DNA from: Arthrobacter silviterrae
GTDB taxonomy: Bacteria > Actinomycetota > Actinomycetes > Actinomycetales > Micrococcaceae
DNA length: 64,000 nt
Direction: 5' to 3'
Assembly (NCBI RefSeq): GCF_011045165.1
Contig: NZ_JAAKZI010000001.1
Span: forward strand, 124,001 to 188,000
Shown: positions 17,897-26,335 of the stretch, piece by piece
How positions within the stretch are numbered: position 1 is the first letter of the stretch
Layout: every line of letters starts with the position of its first letter
Position numbers and translations under genes: made by a program
Notes under the pieces: generated by a model
What the model was told of the DNA's origin: nothing
Seen by the model: only the letters and a program-made list of their open reading frames with translations
The model's database searches: none

Positions 17897-18796
17897 TTAT
17901 TTGCGCTGCTCCCTCTTGGCATCCGCCCGGCGCTTGACCACGTCCGGATGGTGCCTTGACAGCGCAACCACACCCACGATAGCAAGCAAAGCCGCGCCGG
18001 CCATGGATATCGCAACCACGGGCGGCACATCGGGACGAAGCTCACCGAGGATGGTGATGCCGATGGCAATGCCCACGATGGGGTCGATCACCGTGAGGCC
18101 GGCGATGACCAGGTCCGGCGGCCCGCTGGCGTAGGCGCTCTGCACAAACCAGCTGCCCAGCCCGCCCGCGGCGGCGATGGCGATAACGGAGTACCACTGC
18201 ACGTTCAGCAGGAACAGCCCGTTTGGGTCGAACACCTGCTTGGAAATGATGCGGGTCAGCACGGCGACAAAGCCGAAGAGCACGCCGGCGCCAAGAATGT
18301 GGAAGAACGCCTTGATCCGGTGCTTGAACAGGGCCAGGATGCTGCCAAACACCACGATGGTGATGGCCAGCAGCATCACCACCGTCAGCTCCTCCTCGGC
18401 CAGGACATGGGTGTTCTCGCGGACCACGTTGACTGCCAGGAGCACGAAAAGGGCACTGCCGCTCACGCAGGCGGAAATGGCGACGACGGTGGCACGGTTG
18501 AGCCGGATGCCCTGGTCGCGGGAGTTGACGATGGTGGTGATCACCAGGGCGATGGCGCCAATGGGCTGGATGACGGTGAGCGTGCCCAGGGTCAGGGCCG
18601 TGACGTTGAGCAGCATGCCGGCACCGAGCAGGAGCAGCCCCAGCACCCAGCGCGGGTTGCGCAAAAGCCGCAGGAACCCCGAACTGCCCAGGGCCAGCCC
18701 GCCGGTGTTGCTTTGCACGGCGCTGCCTTGGCGTTGTGCTCCGAATGCCAGGAAAAATGCCCCGGCGACGGCGCACGCCACCGCAAGCCACATCAT
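17897..18796 (-). CDS. DMT-superfamily membrane transporter
   Basis: A 299-residue protein with about nine or ten hydrophobic helices and two EamA/NIPA-like halves: LTLGTLTVIQPIGAIALVITTIVNSRDQG in the first and AGLTVIDPIVGIAIGITILGEL in the second. This belongs to actinobacterial DMT proteins of unknown substrate. The start overlaps the stop of the upstream phosphatidyltransferase (ATGA from M1, or TGATG from M2). The basic C-terminal tail is cytosolic. Confidence 0.82.
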   Translation of the reverse strand: MMWLAVACAVAGAFFLAFGAQRQGSAVQSNTGGLALGSSGFLRLLRNPRWVLGLLLLGAGMLLNVTALTLGTLTVIQPIGAIALVITTIVNSRDQGIRLNRATVVAISACVSGSALFVLLAVNVVRENTHVLAEEELTVVMLLAITIVVFGSILALFKHRIKAFFHILGAGVLFGFVAVLTRIISKQVFDPNGLFLLNVQWYSVIAIAAAGGLGSWFVQSAYASGPPDLVIAGLTVIDPIVGIAIGITILGELRPDVPPVVAISMAGAALLAIVGVVALSRHHPDVVKRRADAKREQRK

Positions 18797-19404
18797 GGGC
18801 GCCCCGCGGCAGGATTGGCCGGGTGGTGGAGTTCCCGGTGCTTGGCCAGCAGTGCCCTGAAGTAAAGGACAAACGCAATGACGTGCATCACCATGGCGGC
18901 AACAAGGATGATCCAGGCGGCAATGCGGGTCCCCTCCGAGTCAAGGGCCTCGGCCAGCAGCAGCAGCGGCGTGCCAATGAGCAGCGCAGCCGTGCGCGTC
19001 TTGCCCAGCATGGTGACCTTCAGGTTCGCGTCCCCGCGGAAGAAATACAGCGTGGCGCCCAGCAGCACCACGTCGGGGATGAGCAGCAGGAGCAGCAGCC
19101 ACAACGGCAGGATGTGGGCAATGACCAGCGTGATGACGACTGCAACCAGGGCCACCCGGTCCGCCAGGGGATCCATGATGCGGCCCAGCTGGGACGTTTG
19201 GTTCAGCTTGCGGGCCACGAATCCGTCTATCCAATCCGTGCAGCCCATCATGGCCAGGACAAAAACGCCCCAGCCATATTCGTGGCGCGCCAACACCAGC
19301 CACATGAACAATGGAGTGCCCAGAAACCTGACCACCGTGATGATGTTGGGGAGGGTGAGGATGGCGTCCTGGCTGCTGGGCGGCAGGGGGGCTGCGGCAG
19401 GCAT
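18793..19404 (-). CDS. CDP-alcohol phosphatidyltransferase (PgsA-like)
   Basis: A 203-residue, six-helix membrane enzyme. The full family motif is present: D-x2-DG-x2-AR-x8-G-x3-D-x3-D, in CTDWIDGFVARKLNQTSQLGRIMDPLADRVAL. It transfers a phosphatidyl group from CDP-diacylglycerol to an alcohol such as glycerol-3-phosphate or inositol phosphate. NIITVVRFLGTPLF at the N terminus is typical of the PgsA group. Coupled to the downstream DMT gene. The specific alcohol is not determined. Confidence 0.87.
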   Translation of the reverse strand: MPAAAPLPPSSQDAILTLPNIITVVRFLGTPLFMWLVLARHEYGWGVFVLAMMGCTDWIDGFVARKLNQTSQLGRIMDPLADRVALVAVVITLVIAHILPLWLLLLLLIPDVVLLGATLYFFRGDANLKVTMLGKTRTAALLIGTPLLLLAEALDSEGTRIAAWIILVAAMVMHVIAFVLYFRALLAKHRELHHPANPAAGRP

Positions 19405-19468
19405 GCGTGTCTCCTCTCCCGGGGAAGGAATGGGCCGGCAGGCATTCTCCGGCGGCGAGTTGAGGCGT

Positions 19469-20308
19469 TTAGTGCTTAAACAACTTTCTCAGCAACACCG
19501 CGCAAGCAACGGCCGACACGGCGAAGGCGGCAAGTGGTTTCCATCGCGTTTTCACCGTTTCCACGCCGTGGGTCAGTGCACCGGTGGCCTGGCTGCGCAC
19601 CTTGTCGCCGGCCTTTTCCCTGGCAAAATCCGCCAGGTGGGAGGCCTGCTTCTTCACATTGGCCTCCGCCAGCAGTTCCCCGCGCACCTCCAACAGGTGC
19701 TTGCGCCGGGCAGCCGTGCGCGCAACCAGCTCCTGCTGGCTGGCCTTGGGACCCTGCTCGGCGGCCTTGGACTCACGCTCCGCCTTCGCAGCGGCCGCCT
19801 TTGCCTCCTTGGCGGCCTTCTTGGCCTTTTTCTGCGCCGCGGTCAGTTTCGGTGCAACAAGCGTGGAGGCGTCAAAGGCGGTGCCCTCCTTCGCCACACC
19901 CAGGTCGTGGCGGATTCCCCGCCACGCATTTTCCGGCAGGGCCGGCAGCAGCGAGCGGACCTTCCTGAATGCGACGAGGGCGGCGATGCCCATTAGCACC
20001 AGCAGGGCGGCACACACAATGAGGGCGGACAGCCACAGAGGCACGACGACGGCCAGCCCGGCTATCGCTGCCACCACCAGTCCAATGACCAGCAGCACCA
20101 AAAACACCAGGGCCAGCACGGCATAGATGGCCAGCCCGCCCAGCTTGTCCTTCTTTTGGCCCAGTTCCAGCTTGGCGAGTTCAATTTCATCCGTGATCTG
20201 GCGCGGCACCAGGCGGGACGCGGTCTTGACGGCATCAACAAGGGTTGATCCCCCGGAGCCGGAGCGCTCATTCAGCCCAATTTGCACGGCTTTGGGTGAC
20301 ACTGCCAT
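19469..20308 (-). CDS. phage-holin-family (holin-X-like) membrane protein
   Basis: A 279-residue protein with two strong helices (GLAIYAVLALVFLVLLVIGLVVAAIAG and PLWLSALIVCAALLVLMGIAALVAF, about 60-113) preceded by an amphipathic segment, DEIELAKLELGQKKDKLGG. This is the actinobacterial holin-X/DUF1469 pattern. The second half is Lys/Ala-rich (about 145-200) and ends in another helix near the C terminus. No phage genes lie nearby, so a lytic role is unlikely; relatives are chromosomal envelope proteins. GGAGG precedes the ATG at 20308. Confidence 0.8.
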   Translation of the reverse strand: MAVSPKAVQIGLNERSGSGGSTLVDAVKTASRLVPRQITDEIELAKLELGQKKDKLGGLAIYAVLALVFLVLLVIGLVVAAIAGLAVVVPLWLSALIVCAALLVLMGIAALVAFRKVRSLLPALPENAWRGIRHDLGVAKEGTAFDASTLVAPKLTAAQKKAKKAAKEAKAAAAKAERESKAAEQGPKASQQELVARTAARRKHLLEVRGELLAEANVKKQASHLADFAREKAGDKVRSQATGALTHGVETVKTRWKPLAAFAVSAVACAVLLRKLFKH

Positions 20309-20659
20309 GGGACCGCCTCCATATTCTATGGTTTCCCGCCGGTTGCGCCGGACGGGAAATCTGTGAGCGCCCCGTTCAATGGGCGCCGTAGTACTGACAA
20401 AATTACCATCCATCGCCACCGCCGGATTCGGGCGGTGCGGAATAGTATGGGGAACGCCCGCGTTATGGCCCCGGAGCCAAGCCGTGGAAATCGTTGCCAA
20501 TGAATTTCCGGGCCCGTATTTGGTGCCCAAAAACGAATAACATAATTGAACGGGGCCAATGGCAATTCCACCATCATGGGCGCAGCACATTTCCACCCGC
20601 CAATGCACCGGCACGCCCCTCCCACCCGCCCAACACGAGCCCCTGCAAGGATTCCCTTC
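20309..20659. other. intergenic region between holin-X-like gene and exporter
   Basis: These 351 bases carry the two divergent promoters. I see no gene, no strong palindrome and no RNA gene. Confidence 0.5.
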
Positions 20660-21880
20660 GTGACCCCCACGTCCCACCCCGGCGACAGCCTCTCCCGCCG
20701 GCAAAAACTCATCTACGTCCTGGTCCTGGGATTGCTGACAGCACTGGGCCCTTTCACGATTGACCTTTACCTGCCGGCATTCCCCATCATTGGCAAGGAA
20801 CTGAACGTCAGTGCCACGGCGGTGCAGCTGACCCTGACGGCCACGACCATCGGCTTTGCCGCAGGCCAGCTGGTGGTGGGCCCATTCAGCGACAGGTTTG
20901 GCCGCCGCGTGCCGCTGATCCTGGCCACGGCCCTGCACGTGGCGGCATCCATCGGCGCCGCGATGTCCACCGACATCACCATGCTGGGCATTTTCCGCAT
21001 CCTGCAGGGCATCGGGGCGGCCGGCGGCGGCGTGGTGGCCATGGCCATGATCCGCGACCTCTTTGGCGGCTACCGGCTGGTCCGCATGCTCTCCTACATG
21101 TCCCTGGTCAACGGCATGGCCCCGATCTTCGCCCCCGTCATCGGCTCCCAGCTGCTGGGCATAATGGACTGGCCCGGCATTTTCTGGTTCCTGGCTGGCT
21201 ACGGCGCACTGGTGGTGGTGGCCGCGTTCGTTTTCATTATTGAAACGCTGCCGCCGGAGAAGAGAAAGTCCGACGGCGTGAGTGTCGCCAGCCGCTACAA
21301 GGCAGTCTTCGGCGACAGGATTTTTGTGGGCACGCTGCTCGTGGGCGGACTGAACTTCGCCGCCCTTTTCACCTATCTTTCAGCGTCGACCTTTCTGTTC
21401 CAAAACACCTACGGCTTCACCCCGCAGCAGTATGGCTTCCTGTTTGCCATCAACTCGCTCGGGGTGGTGACGGGTGTCCAGGTGGCCGCCCGCATCATGC
21501 GCCGGGTGGGGCCCCAGTGGGTCATTGCTGGTGCAACGGTGGTGCAGGTGGCCGCCGCGGCCGCGATGGTGTTGTTTGACCAGCTGGGACTGGGGCTGTG
21601 GGGCGTCATGGTTCCGCTCTGGTTCTTCATTGCCGCGACAGGGCTGATGTTCCCCTCCGTGCAGGTGCTGGGCCTGGCCCGCAACGGGCGCCAGGCCGGG
21701 ACGGCCGCTTCCCTGCTGGGCGCAGCAACGTTCGGCTTCGCCGGGTTGATCACCCCGGTGGTGGGCCTGGTGGGCGTCAAGACGGCCACCCCCATGGCCT
21801 TGATCATGGGGTGCTCCATCCTGCTGGCCATGGCCGCCCTGTGGCTCATCGTCCGGCCGCGGACGGTTCCTGCCCTTTAG
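20660..21880 (+). CDS. Bcr/CflA-family multidrug efflux MFS transporter
   Basis: A 406-residue, 12-helix drug:H+ antiporter. Motif A (SDRFGRRVPLILATALH) follows helix 2, and the Bcr/CflA-typical ALGPFTIDLYLPAFPIIGKEL is in helix 1. IFRILQGIGAAGGGVVAMAMIRDLF matches helix 4 of the family. The start GTG 20660 (AAGGA about 9 bases upstream) removes an unlikely Pro/His-rich extension. Its 3' end overlaps the convergent RibD-like gene by 35 bases. Confidence 0.9.
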   Translation: MTPTSHPGDSLSRRQKLIYVLVLGLLTALGPFTIDLYLPAFPIIGKELNVSATAVQLTLTATTIGFAAGQLVVGPFSDRFGRRVPLILATALHVAASIGAAMSTDITMLGIFRILQGIGAAGGGVVAMAMIRDLFGGYRLVRMLSYMSLVNGMAPIFAPVIGSQLLGIMDWPGIFWFLAGYGALVVVAAFVFIIETLPPEKRKSDGVSVASRYKAVFGDRIFVGTLLVGGLNFAALFTYLSASTFLFQNTYGFTPQQYGFLFAINSLGVVTGVQVAARIMRRVGPQWVIAGATVVQVAAAAAMVLFDQLGLGLWGVMVPLWFFIAATGLMFPSVQVLGLARNGRQAGTAASLLGAATFGFAGLITPVVGLVGVKTATPMALIMGCSILLAMAALWLIVRPRTVPAL

Positions 21881-22568
21881 CGCCGTCGAAACGGTCCGAA
21901 AGCGCATACCTCAAAAGGACGGCGTTTCCGAGGGGTAGGGTCTCAACGAGCCTGGCGTGACGTCCCGGATTCCATGGGAATGCGGCGTCGCCCACCAGCC
22001 GCGGCGCCCGGGAATCACCCACAAAGAACGGTGCCACCACCAGCTGCAGCTCATCGGCCAGGCCGCCGGCCAGGAATTGTGTGTGGACCTGGCTGCCGCC
22101 TTCCACCATGAGCCGGCGGATGCCCCGTCCATGCAGGTCCTCGGACACGGCCGCCATCCGCACCGGCGAGCCGGCGTCGACCACCGTGGCGGCCCCGCCC
22201 AGCGCCAGCGACATCGCGGGGGCACATTCGCTGGCGCAATAGACCAGCTTTTGCGCGCCGTCGTCGGCAAAAAAGTTGGCCTCCGGATCAAGCCGGCCCG
22301 CTCCGGTCACGGTCACCTTGACGGGCGAGCGCGGCTCCCCCCTGGCAGTCCGCTCCCCCGCGAGTGCCTGGCTGCGCACCAGCAGCCGGGGGTTGTCGGC
22401 CCGCAAGGTGGCCGCGCCGACCATGATCGCGTCGCAGGACGCCCGGACCGCGTCAACACGGTCAAAGTCGGGGGCATTGGAGAGCAGCAGCCTGTCCTGT
22501 CCGGCGTCGTCAATGTAACCGTCCAGGGACATGCAGCAGCTCAACAGCGTATAGGGGCGCTCAGCCAA
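21846..22568 (-). CDS. RibD C-terminal-like (dihydrofolate-reductase-fold) reductase
   Basis: About 240 residues. Shows LLSCCMSLDGYIDDAGQDRLLLSNAPDFDRVDAVRASCDAIMVGAATLRADNPRLLVR and IRRLMVEGGSQVHTQFLAGGLADELQLVVAPFFVGD, both hallmarks of the riboflavin-type pyrimidine reductase fold (NADPH-dependent). The deaminase half of RibD is absent. TTG 22568 is chosen because GGAGG lies six bases ahead and it overlaps the upstream stop by 8 bases. Last gene of the pterin-like cluster, where it could reduce a pterin or pyrimidine intermediate. Confidence 0.83.
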   Translation of the reverse strand: MAERPYTLLSCCMSLDGYIDDAGQDRLLLSNAPDFDRVDAVRASCDAIMVGAATLRADNPRLLVRSQALAGERTARGEPRSPVKVTVTGAGRLDPEANFFADDGAQKLVYCASECAPAMSLALGGAATVVDAGSPVRMAAVSEDLHGRGIRRLMVEGGSQVHTQFLAGGLADELQLVVAPFFVGDSRAPRLVGDAAFPWNPGRHARLVETLPLGNAVLLRYALSDRFDGAKGQEPSAAGR

Positions 22569-23559
22569 GGCCGCCTCCGAGCCGTCCGGCCGGCCGTTCA
22601 GCCTCCACCGCTTGCCTGCCGGCTGCCCCGGCTGCCCCGACACCGGCACGGGCACCGGCCCGGGCCCCCGCGACAAGCACCAACGCCCCCGGCAGGCAGG
22701 AAACCAGGGAAAGCACCCCATAGACCACGGCGGCGCTGACCCCCTGTGCGGCCCCTAGGCCCGCGGCGCTGAAGGCCCAGGCCGCGGCACCTTCACGCGG
22801 CCCCCACCCGGCAATGCTGGCAGGCACCGCCATCGCCATCAGCACCAGCACGGCCAGGGGCAGCAGCTGCCGCAGCGGCGCCGTGGACCCCGCCGACCTG
22901 GCAGCCATCAGGAAGACTGCCACATACCCGGCCACGGCCAGGAAGGATGCTGTGACCACGCCGGGCCAGGTGTGGCGCGGCAGGAGGCCGCGGCGAACAT
23001 CCGCCGCAGCCGTGCGCAGGATCCTGGCCCACCAGGACGGCCCGTCTGCCGTCCGCAGCCGCAGGGCGGCGAGTACGACGGCGGCCGCTCCGAGCAGCAC
23101 CACGGCCGGCAGTGCCACCGCTGTCCGCACTGGCGAAAGCAGCGCCGCGAGCAGGGCCAAGGCCAGCACGCCCTGGACCAGCTGCCCGGCAGCGCGTTCC
23201 CAGGCGACGGCGCGCAGCCCCAGCCCCGCGTCGCCGCCGGCCCGCCCGTGGGCCAGGCCGCGGTGGACATCGCCGAGAATGCCCCCGGGCAAGGTGGAAT
23301 TGAGGAATTGGGCACGGTAGGAGGCGGCCACGGCGGATTTCAGCGTCAGTTCCAGGCCCAGTCCGCGGGCCACCAGCTGCCAGCGCCAGGCGGAACACAC
23401 CGTTGCGAGGAACAGAACGACGGCGGACGCGGCGAGGACCCGCGCATCCACGGCCGTGATGCCGGCCAGGAACGGTCCCGCGCCGAGGCGCCAGACCAGC
23501 ACGCCCAGCACGGCGGCACCCGCCAGAGGCTGCAACCACCTCACGAGGGAACGGGACAC
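22561..23559 (-). CDS. YbhN/AglD-like integral membrane protein (LPG synthase TM domain)
   Basis: A 332-residue protein with about eight helices. The conserved block AASYRAQFLNSTLPGGILGDVHRGLAHGR (about 85-113) is the signature of the lysylphosphatidylglycerol synthase transmembrane/UPF0104 family, and IAGWGPREGAAAWAF is the second conserved block. Members act as lipid transporters or flippases, or accompany glycosyltransferases. GTG 23559 has GGAGG eight bases upstream and begins one base after the glycosyltransferase stop. The Ala/Gly-rich C terminus (GARAGARAGVGAAG) is low complexity. Confidence 0.85.
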   Translation of the reverse strand: MSRSLVRWLQPLAGAAVLGVLVWRLGAGPFLAGITAVDARVLAASAVVLFLATVCSAWRWQLVARGLGLELTLKSAVAASYRAQFLNSTLPGGILGDVHRGLAHGRAGGDAGLGLRAVAWERAAGQLVQGVLALALLAALLSPVRTAVALPAVVLLGAAAVVLAALRLRTADGPSWWARILRTAAADVRRGLLPRHTWPGVVTASFLAVAGYVAVFLMAARSAGSTAPLRQLLPLAVLVLMAMAVPASIAGWGPREGAAAWAFSAAGLGAAQGVSAAVVYGVLSLVSCLPGALVLVAGARAGARAGVGAAGAAGRQAVEAERPAGRLGGGLG

Positions 23560-23560
23560 C

Positions 23561-24811
23561 TCAGCCACCTCCCACGGATGCGGCCAGGGGCACCGCGTGC
23601 CGGCTGCCCACAACTCCATCGCCGCGTCCCGGAGAGCTGTTCCCCGAGGAGCCGTTCCCCGAGGAGCCGTTCCCCGGGGTGCCGGCTGCCGGGGTGCTGG
23701 CTGCCAGGGAGCCCGCTGCGGATGAGACGCCTGCGGCGTGCGCCAGGATGGACGAAAGCCTGCGCGCCGCAGCCCGCCAACTGTGCCGTTCCAGGGCCGC
23801 GCCCCGTTCCCGGGCGGCGCCCCGGAGCCGGCGTCGCAAGCCGGGGTCGTCCAGCCATGCCTCCAGGCAAGCGGCCAGGGCGGCGGGATCACCGGGCGGC
23901 ACCAGCAGGCCCGGCAGGCATCCGGAGTCCGTTCCCGCCAATGTTCGTGGGACACCGCCAACGCCGGTTGCGATGACGGGGAGGCCGCGCACCAGGGCCT
24001 CGGCGACCACCATGCCATAACTTTCGGTCCGGGAGGCCAGCAGCAATATGTCAGCGGAGGCATACATAGCCTCCAATGCCGCACCCGTGCGCGGGCCAAC
24101 CAGGTGCACCCTGCCGGCGATTCCGGCGTCGCGGGCGTCCCTGAGCAGGCTGGTGGTGAATCCCGGATCAAGGTCGCACGCCCCCACACAGGTGAAATCC
24201 CAGTCCAGGCGTGCCAGGCCGGCCAGTGCTGCGAGGACGGTGTCCTGGCCCTTGGCCTCCGTGACCGCCGCGACGCAGAGCAGGCGGCCGCCGCCGGGGC
24301 TCCCCGTCGCAATCCCGGCCCGGTCCGCGCCGGGCTCCACGACGTGGATGTTTTCCGCCGGCACGCCGTGGCCGGCCGCCACCAGCTGGTCCTTCGTCCA
24401 GTGGCTGGTGGCGACAATGGCCGTGGCGGCAGCCAGTACGCTGCCGGGGACGGCACTCCCGGGCCTGTGCGCGCGCGGGGAGGTGCCGGCGTCGTGCTTC
24501 AAGGATGGAACGGTGTGCGCGAGCACCACCAGGCACAGCCGCCCGGCCCAGGCAGCGGCGGGGGGAAGGGCGGGCAGGAGCAGCCCGTCAAGGAGGACAG
24601 TGGCGCCGTCTTCGAGCCGGTCCAGGAGGTCAGCCAGGGCGCGGGCACAGTCGGCGTCCGGCACCGGCCAGGCACCGGGCACGGCATGTTCGGCCACCGT
24701 CCAGCCCGCGGCAGCCAGTTCCCGGCTCATCCGCCGGTCGTAGACATTGCCGCCGCTGGGCCTGGCCGGATTGTCAATGCCGCGGGGCACCACCAGGTGG
24801 ACCGTGCTCAC
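23561..24811 (-). CDS. glycosyltransferase family 4 (pterin-like cluster)
   Basis: A 416-residue GT-B enzyme. N-terminal acceptor half opens [36 protein letters not shown]. Donor half shows [23 protein letters not shown] and [36 protein letters not shown], with the E-x7-E. The last 60 residues are a low-complexity Gly/Asn/Ser repeat ([14 protein letters not shown]) from an 18-base tandem repeat. GTG 24811 overlaps the upstream stop (GTGA). It probably glycosylates the product of the neighbouring pterin-like enzymes, or a lipid handled by the YbhN-like protein. Confidence 0.88.
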   Translation of the reverse strand: MSTVHLVVPRGIDNPARPSGGNVYDRRMSRELAAAGWTVAEHAVPGAWPVPDADCARALADLLDRLEDGATVLLDGLLLPALPPAAAWAGRLCLVVLAHTVPSLKHDAGTSPRAHRPGSAVPGSVLAAATAIVATSHWTKDQLVAAGHGVPAENIHVVEPGADRAGIATGSPGGGRLLCVAAVTEAKGQDTVLAALAGLARLDWDFTCVGACDLDPGFTTSLLRDARDAGIAGRVHLVGPRTGAALEAMYASADILLLASRTESYGMVVAEALVRGLPVIATGVGGVPRTLAGTDSGCLPGLLVPPGDPAALAACLEAWLDDPGLRRRLRGAARERGAALERHSWRAAARRLSSILAHAAGVSSAAGSLAASTPAAGTPGNGSSGNGSSGNSSPGRGDGVVGSRHAVPLAASVGGG

Positions 24812-25206
24812 AGCGCCCGCTCATAACTGGCCCAGGCGATGTGGGATTCGTGGAGCGTGACGGAGATGCCGTTGACCAGGAGCGCTTCCGGGCCCAGTTT
24901 TCCAGCATGGATGCGTACTGCCAGGCGGTCGGCGACTTCGCGTGCCAGGACCTCGGTGGTGGTGTTGATGCCGGCAAAGGAGGGGTCGTCGTCGAGGTTG
25001 CGGTAGCCAAGTTCGGCCACCACCGCCCGCAGCTGTTCGGAGGCTGCCGCAATGTCCACCACAGTGCCGTTGTCGGCAAGCCCGTCCCGCTTGAACGTGG
25101 CGTCTATGACGTAGGTGGCCCCGTGCAATTGCCGGGCCGGGCCGAATTCCTCCCCGTGGAAGCTGTGGGCCACCATCAGGTGGTCGCGGACGCTCACGCT
25201 GAACAT
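24808..25206 (-). CDS. 6-pyruvoyltetrahydropterin synthase / QueD homologue
   Basis: A 132-residue T-fold protein. Alignable features are VAHSFHG (first Zn His), [13 protein letters not shown] in place of the normal LHGHNYxxE, a [10 protein letters not shown] strand (normally MVxDF), [17 protein letters not shown] (PTSENLA-type helix) and [14 protein letters not shown] with the pterin-anchoring Glu. The third Zn ligand is Ala rather than His and no catalytic Cys is seen before the HG motif, so chemistry probably differs from standard PTPS or QueD. Coupled to the glycosyltransferase by GTGA, and 4 bases after the dehydrogenase stop. Confidence 0.82.
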   Translation of the reverse strand: MFSVSVRDHLMVAHSFHGEEFGPARQLHGATYVIDATFKRDGLADNGTVVDIAAASEQLRAVVAELGYRNLDDDPSFAGINTTTEVLAREVADRLAVRIHAGKLGPEALLVNGISVTLHESHIAWASYERAL

Positions 25207-25210
25207 GGCA

Positions 25211-26281
25211 TTACCCGTTTCCGTAGGAGATGAGGTGGCACAGGGCGGGCAGGCTGCCGTCCGCCAGCCGCGGCATGACGGATGGCAGCTCCCGAAACGG
25301 CGAGGTGCCGGTGAGCAGCACGTCAAAGGCCGGGTCTCGCAGCAGCTCCAGGGCGAAGGCCAGCCGCTGGGCGGTGCTGCGGTTGCGCCTGCGGGCCGGG
25401 GCCACGGCGCCCACCTGGCTGGACCGGATGGCCAGGCGCCCGGCGTGGAAGGACCCGCCCAGGGACAGCTGCACCGGGGTGTCGCCGTACCAGCTCAGGT
25501 CCACCACGGAGCCTTCCGGCGCCAGCAGGTCCAGGGCGAGTTGCAGCCCTGACGATGTCCCGCTGGTGTGGAAGGCGATGTCTGCCCCGGCGCCGTCCGG
25601 CCAGAGGCTTTCAGGCCCGACGGCGGGCGAGGCGCCGGGCGAATCAGCGGACGTGCCGCCGGCCAGGGCAAAGCGCACGCCCAGGGCCTCGGCCACCGCG
25701 GCCTTGCCGGGATCGACGTCGAAAATCACCACCTGCACGCCCAGGACCTGCGTAAGCAGCCGGGCCACGGCGCAGCCCACCATGCCCGCACCGACCACGG
25801 CAACCCGGTCCCCCACCAGCGGCGCCGCATCCCACAACGCATTGACGGCGGTTTCCACCGTCCCTGCCAAGACGGCGCGACTGGCCGGGACGCCGTCGGG
25901 CACCACGTGCACGGCGGCGGCTGGCACCACATACGCGTCCTGGTGCGGGAACAGGGTGAAGACAGTCCGCCCCAGCAGAGCGGGCGGCCCCTGCTCCACC
26001 AGGCCGACGCTGAGATAGCCGTACTTCACGGGACCGGGGAAGTTGCCGTCCTGGAAGGGAGCCCGCATGGCCTGGTGCTGGCTGGCCGGGACGCGCCCGC
26101 GGAACACCAGTGCCTCGCTGGCCCGGCTGACACCTGAATACAGGGTCCGAACCAGCACCTCGCCCGGGCCCGGCAGGTGCAACGTCTCGCTGCGGAGCTC
26201 GCCCATGCCGGGGGCGCGGAGCCAGAACGCGAGAGCTTCACCGCCCACAGCCTGCGCACCCCCACTCGTGGTCCCGGGCAA
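25211..26281 (-). CDS. zinc-dependent alcohol dehydrogenase-like (MDR) protein
   Basis: Up to 356 residues of the medium-chain dehydrogenase/reductase superfamily. The Rossmann motif [17 protein letters not shown] (about 160-176) is clear. The N-terminal catalytic domain reads [25 protein letters not shown], where typical zinc ligands (Cys, GHE) are missing, so it may bind no catalytic zinc. First gene of the minus-strand cluster and divergent from the CDP-alcohol fusion. TTG 26281 is the longest start; GTG at 26248 is also possible, and ribosome sites do not decide. Confidence 0.83.
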   Translation of the reverse strand: MPGTTSGGAQAVGGEALAFWLRAPGMGELRSETLHLPGPGEVLVRTLYSGVSRASEALVFRGRVPASQHQAMRAPFQDGNFPGPVKYGYLSVGLVEQGPPALLGRTVFTLFPHQDAYVVPAAAVHVVPDGVPASRAVLAGTVETAVNALWDAAPLVGDRVAVVGAGMVGCAVARLLTQVLGVQVVIFDVDPGKAAVAEALGVRFALAGGTSADSPGASPAVGPESLWPDGAGADIAFHTSGTSSGLQLALDLLAPEGSVVDLSWYGDTPVQLSLGGSFHAGRLAIRSSQVGAVAPARRRNRSTAQRLAFALELLRDPAFDVLLTGTSPFRELPSVMPRLADGSLPALCHLISYGNG

Positions 26282-26335
26282 TCCCTGAGATTGCCCCTAT
26301 CCTAATACTGTTGTTGACTTCCAAACGGAGGCGCC

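Noticed and set aside
19469-20308. Prophage lysis gene
   Set aside because: The holin-like protein has no phage genes around it and belongs to a chromosomal membrane-protein type.
22561-24456. 631-residue frame covering the glycosyltransferase and YbhN-like gene
   Set aside because: Its first half is a shadow of the glycosyltransferase; the YbhN-like protein starts at the GTG at 23559 with its own ribosome site.
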